The notes under the pieces are model-generated. The model was not told where the DNA came from. It saw nothing but the letters and a program-made list of their open reading frames with translations, and searched no databases. Positions 61,443-64,000 of a stretch of 64,000 nt of DNA are shown in pieces (the first letter of the stretch is position 1; the number at the start of each line of letters is the position of its first letter). Source of the DNA: DSNY01 sp016861185 (GTDB taxonomy: Bacteria > Pseudomonadota > Gammaproteobacteria > Burkholderiales > Burkholderiaceae_F); contig SZOR01000001.1 of NCBI GenBank assembly GCA_030263275.1, forward strand, positions 1-64,000. Direction: 5' to 3'. Both the position numbers and the translations under genes were made by a program.

Positions 61443-63031
61443 TGCGCGGCCTCGCGGAAGCGGTCGGCGAACTCGCCGGCAAGCAGCTTGCGGTCGATCT
61501 TGCCGTTGGGATTGCGCGGCAGCGGCCCGGGCCGCACGTCGACGAGCGCCGGCACCATGTACGCGGGCAGGCCGTCGCGGCAGGCCGCGAGCACCGTCTG
61601 CGCATCGAGCGCCTGACCGTCGGGCGGCGTGGCCACGACGACGATCGCCTGACCGAGCGTGGGATGTTCCACACCGAACGCTGCGCACTCGGCCACGTGC
61701 CCCGCGCCATAGATCACCTCTTCCAGCTCGTTCGGGCTGACGCGATAGCCGGAGGTTTTGATCATCTCGTCGCGGCGGCCGATGAAGTACAGGAAGCCCT
61801 CCTCGTCCATTCGCACCGTGTCGCCGGAGAACACGGCGATCTCGGGCTGCACGAAACCCGCTTCTCGGCCGGGCAGCGGACGGTACCGCTCAGCTGTCTT
61901 CTCCGGGTCGTTCCAGTAACCCATGCCGACGAGCGCACCGCGCTGAACCAGCTCGCCGGGCTCGTTCGGCGCGCAGGGTGTGCCGTCCTCGCGCAATACA
62001 AGGATCTCGGCATTCGGGATCGCCTTGCCAATCGAATCGGGCCGGCGGTCGGCTTCTTCGGGCGACAGATAGGTCGCGCGGAACGCCTCGGTCAGTCCGT
62101 ACATCAGGTAAGGCCTGGCCTTCGGCAGCGCAGCGCGCAGGCGCTTCAACGTCTCGAGCGGCATGCGCCCGCCGGTGTTGGCGAAGTAGCGCAGGTGCTC
62201 GGTCACGGTCGGCGGCCACTGCAGTTGCGTGAGCTGGATCCACAACGGCGGCACGGCCGTGAGCCCCGTGACGCGCTCGGCGACGACGGCCTTCAGTACG
62301 TCCTTCGGCAGCAGGTAGTTCAGCAGCACGACGCGTGCACCGACGTGAAACGCCGTCGTCAACTGGCTGAAGCCCGCGTCGAACGACAGCGGCAGCGCCG
62401 CGAGCAGCACGTCGTTCTCGTTGTTCTCGAGGTAGCTCGCCACGCTCTTGGCGCCGACCACCATGTTCCGGTGCGACAGCACCACACCTTTGGGCCGGCC
62501 AGTGCTGCCCGAGGTGTACAGAATGGCGGCGATGTCGTTGTCGATCACGCGGTGGCCGGGTTTCGCAGGCGCCGCGATCACCTCGGTCCACGCGTGCACG
62601 GGCAGTCGCGGCGTCGGCCCCGGCGGTCGCGCGCCCGTGAGCACGACCTGCCGCAGATCCGGACACTGTTCCAGCGTCGGCGCGATCAGCGCGTAGCGCT
62701 CGGGCGACGTGACGAGCACGCGGATGTTGCAGTCGCGCAGGATGTAGCCGACCTGCTCGGCCTTGAGCAACGGGTTGATCGGAACGAACGCGCACCCCGC
62801 GGCAGTCGCACCGAAGCAGGTGACGACCATTTCGTGTCGCTTCTCCAGGTACACGGCGACTCGTTCGCCGCGGCCGGTGGCGAGCGCCATCAGGCCAGCG
62901 GCAAAGCCCAGCACGTCAGCGGCCAGTCGCCCGTAGGTCGCGCCGCCCTGATCAGACGTCAGTGCGGGATAGTCCGCCCGGCGCTCCGCCGAGTTCAGGA
63001 CAAGTTCGTGCAGCAGGAAGGTGACTTTCAT
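61439..63031 (-). CDS. Acyl-CoA ligase (AMP-forming), exosortase A system-associated
   Basis: A 530-residue adenylate-forming enzyme of the TIGR03098 type. Motifs: LYTSGSTGRPKGV (phosphate loop), MYGLTEAFRATYL, FSGDTVRMDEEGF (TGD motif), GRRDEMIKTSGYRV and the catalytic Lys in PRNPNGKIDRK near the end. It activates an acid for the XrtA-linked polysaccharide pathway. ATG 63031 overlaps the hydrolase stop and the gene overlaps the decarboxylase by ATGA, so three genes are coupled. The start 14 codons upstream would read through the hydrolase end and is rejected. Confidence 0.93.
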   Translation of the reverse strand: MKVTFLLHELVLNSAERRADYPALTSDQGGATYGRLAADVLGFAAGLMALATGRGERVAVYLEKRHEMVVTCFGATAAGCAFVPINPLLKAEQVGYILRDCNIRVLVTSPERYALIAPTLEQCPDLRQVVLTGARPPGPTPRLPVHAWTEVIAAPAKPGHRVIDNDIAAILYTSGSTGRPKGVVLSHRNMVVGAKSVASYLENNENDVLLAALPLSFDAGFSQLTTAFHVGARVVLLNYLLPKDVLKAVVAERVTGLTAVPPLWIQLTQLQWPPTVTEHLRYFANTGGRMPLETLKRLRAALPKARPYLMYGLTEAFRATYLSPEEADRRPDSIGKAIPNAEILVLREDGTPCAPNEPGELVQRGALVGMGYWNDPEKTAERYRPLPGREAGFVQPEIAVFSGDTVRMDEEGFLYFIGRRDEMIKTSGYRVSPNELEEVIYGAGHVAECAAFGVEHPTLGQAIVVVATPPDGQALDAQTVLAACRDGLPAYMVPALVDVRPGPLPRNPNGKIDRKLLAGEFADRFREAAQ

Positions 63032-64000
63032 CGAGTTGTACTCATCATGCTCAGAACAGCCGCGGGCGAACACGCCTCCGCGGGGACTTTCTTGAATTCG
63101 ATCAGCGAGCGGGCGACGGTCCGCGCGACGAGCGCGTGGCCATCCGCGTTCCAGTGAAAGTCGCCGGGCAGGTGTGTCCGTGCGTATTCGTCCGGGGGAA
63201 ATGCGTCGTCGAGGTAGACATAGGCAATCGCGGGATCTGCGACGGATTGTGCGAACTCGCGCGCGGTCTTGCCCTGGCCATCGGTGAAAACGACGACGAA
63301 GCCACTGCCCGCAGCCCGCACCGATGCCGCCATCTCCCTGACGAGCCGAACGGTGATCGCTTGTCCGAGCGTGCGCGGGTACGGACGGGGAGCTGCCGGT
63401 TCGGCTTTGGGGCCGGACTGCTGCTTCGCACTGCCGGAGCCGCTACCGAGCGCGCGCACCACCGATTCGATGGATCGATTGAGCTGGGTCAGCACGTACG
63501 ACTGCTGCGCCACCCAGGCGAAGCCGCGCACGACGACGTTCGTCCGCGGTACCGGCTGATTGATCGGCACCAGACGATCGTCGTCGAGAACGAACGCCGG
63601 CTTGTGGTAGTACACGTACACCTTGGAGCGAGCGTTGTCCTCGTAGTCGTTTCCGGCGAGCACAAGCACCACGACATCGGCGCCGTAGGCGGCGCCCTTG
63701 TCGCGGTAGAGCAGCAGTTCCTGGTCGGTGCTGTAGCCGCTCACGCCGAAGTTCACCGCCTCGACCCGCGGACAAAGCCGCTCGATCTTGCTCGTGAAGA
63801 CCTCGTCGTCCTGCACGCCGAAGCCCCAGACGTAGGAGTCGCCGAGTACGAGAATGCGCGTCGTCGATGGCTTCTTCTGCAGCGGAACCTCTCTTCCTCG
63901 GAAGCCGATCGAATTCGTCGTCACGGTGGTATCGAATCCGAACGATGCGAAGCGGCCGCTCGCGCCGGGAACGTGCGACCAGCCGTACTTCGCATCGTAT
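63028..64000 (-). CDS. SGNH/GDSL hydrolase family protein (5' end outside window)
   Basis: About 324 residues are visible; the frame stays open to the window edge without a start (the GTG at 63924 is internal, since NSIGFRGREVP is preceded by family-like residues YGWSHVPGASG). The catalytic Ser lies in LVLGDSYVWGFGV, followed by FGVSGYSTDQELL, VLVLAGNDYEDN, and the Asp/His pair is in LPGDFHWNADGHALVA. It could add or remove acyl groups on the exopolysaccharide. It precedes the XrtA ligase with an ATGA overlap, supporting a shared role. Confidence 0.85.
   Translation of the reverse strand, partial: YDAKYGWSHVPGASGRFASFGFDTTVTTNSIGFRGREVPLQKKPSTTRILVLGDSYVWGFGVQDDEVFTSKIERLCPRVEAVNFGVSGYSTDQELLLYRDKGAAYGADVVVLVLAGNDYEDNARSKVYVYYHKPAFVLDDDRLVPINQPVPRTNVVVRGFAWVAQQSYVLTQLNRSIESVVRALGSGSGSAKQQSGPKAEPAAPRPYPRTLGQAITVRLVREMAASVRAAGSGFVVVFTDGQGKTAREFAQSVADPAIAYVYLDDAFPPDEYARTHLPGDFHWNADGHALVARTVARSLIEFKKVPAEACSPAAVLSMMSTTR

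Overview
The window is GC-rich chromosomal DNA from a betaproteobacterium, probably Burkholderiales or a close relative. The inference rests on the wrbA-DUF2069 pairing, the DUF4124, DUF2788 and DUF2189 genes, the rimP-nusA-infB-rbfA-truB order, and an exosortase A (XrtA/PEP-CTERM) exopolysaccharide locus. Genes are tightly packed and many neighbours overlap by ATGA or GTGA, so much of the window is read as translationally coupled operons.

Region 1 (1-20.5 kb) is mostly conserved housekeeping: a wrbA end, a DUF2069 membrane protein, an FAD-linked oxidase, two DUF4124 proteins, dusA, DUF2788, DUF2189, a small lipoprotein, a DMT exporter and typA. The minus-strand operon rimP-nusA-infB-rbfA-truB follows. 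It is preceded by a strong promoter and a leader with a Rho-independent terminator that looks like an attenuator. Then come rluB and scpB, a beta-helix lipoprotein, lexA with its own SOS box, and a YdcF-type protein.

Region 2 (20.5-31.7 kb) is the regulatory and sugar-nucleotide core of the XrtA locus, all on the minus strand: an EpsB-like sugar transferase, the sensor kinase PrsK, the sigma-54 activator PrsR, the TPR protein PrsT, a TviB-type UDP-sugar dehydrogenase, and a TviC-type epimerase that reads in frame into a trypsin-like protease. A repeat element has become part of the PrsT N-terminus.

Region 3 (32.4-51.6 kb) is a mosaic polysaccharide island. It has a plus-strand sugar cassette (C-methyltransferase, PIG-L deacetylase, NAD-dependent epimerase, Ugd, glucose-1-phosphate cytidylyltransferase), a truncated glycosyltransferase, an IS3-type transposase relic, two intact flippases plus two apparent flippase tails, two HGSNAT/DUF5009-type membrane acyltransferases, two further glycosyltransferases, an SAF-domain oxidoreductase with a 3,5-epimerase, and unfamiliar proteins. 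Decay and duplication point to repeated module exchange.

Region 4 (51.7-64 kb) is the most unusual part. A 4'-phosphopantetheinyl transferase diverges from a three-domain NRPS-like enzyme (adenylation, carrier, thioesterase, no condensation domain). By manual alignment its adenylation domain lacks the Asp that holds the amino group of an amino acid. Opposite it lies a coupled operon of an amino-acid-dehydrogenase-like protein, a CapK/PaaK-type ligase and a ThDP-dependent decarboxylase/synthase-like enzyme. Together they suggest a small pathway based on 2-oxo acids. Downstream are the XrtA-associated PLP decarboxylase and acyl-CoA ligase and a partial SGNH hydrolase. The exosortase itself and its PEP-CTERM substrates are not in this window.
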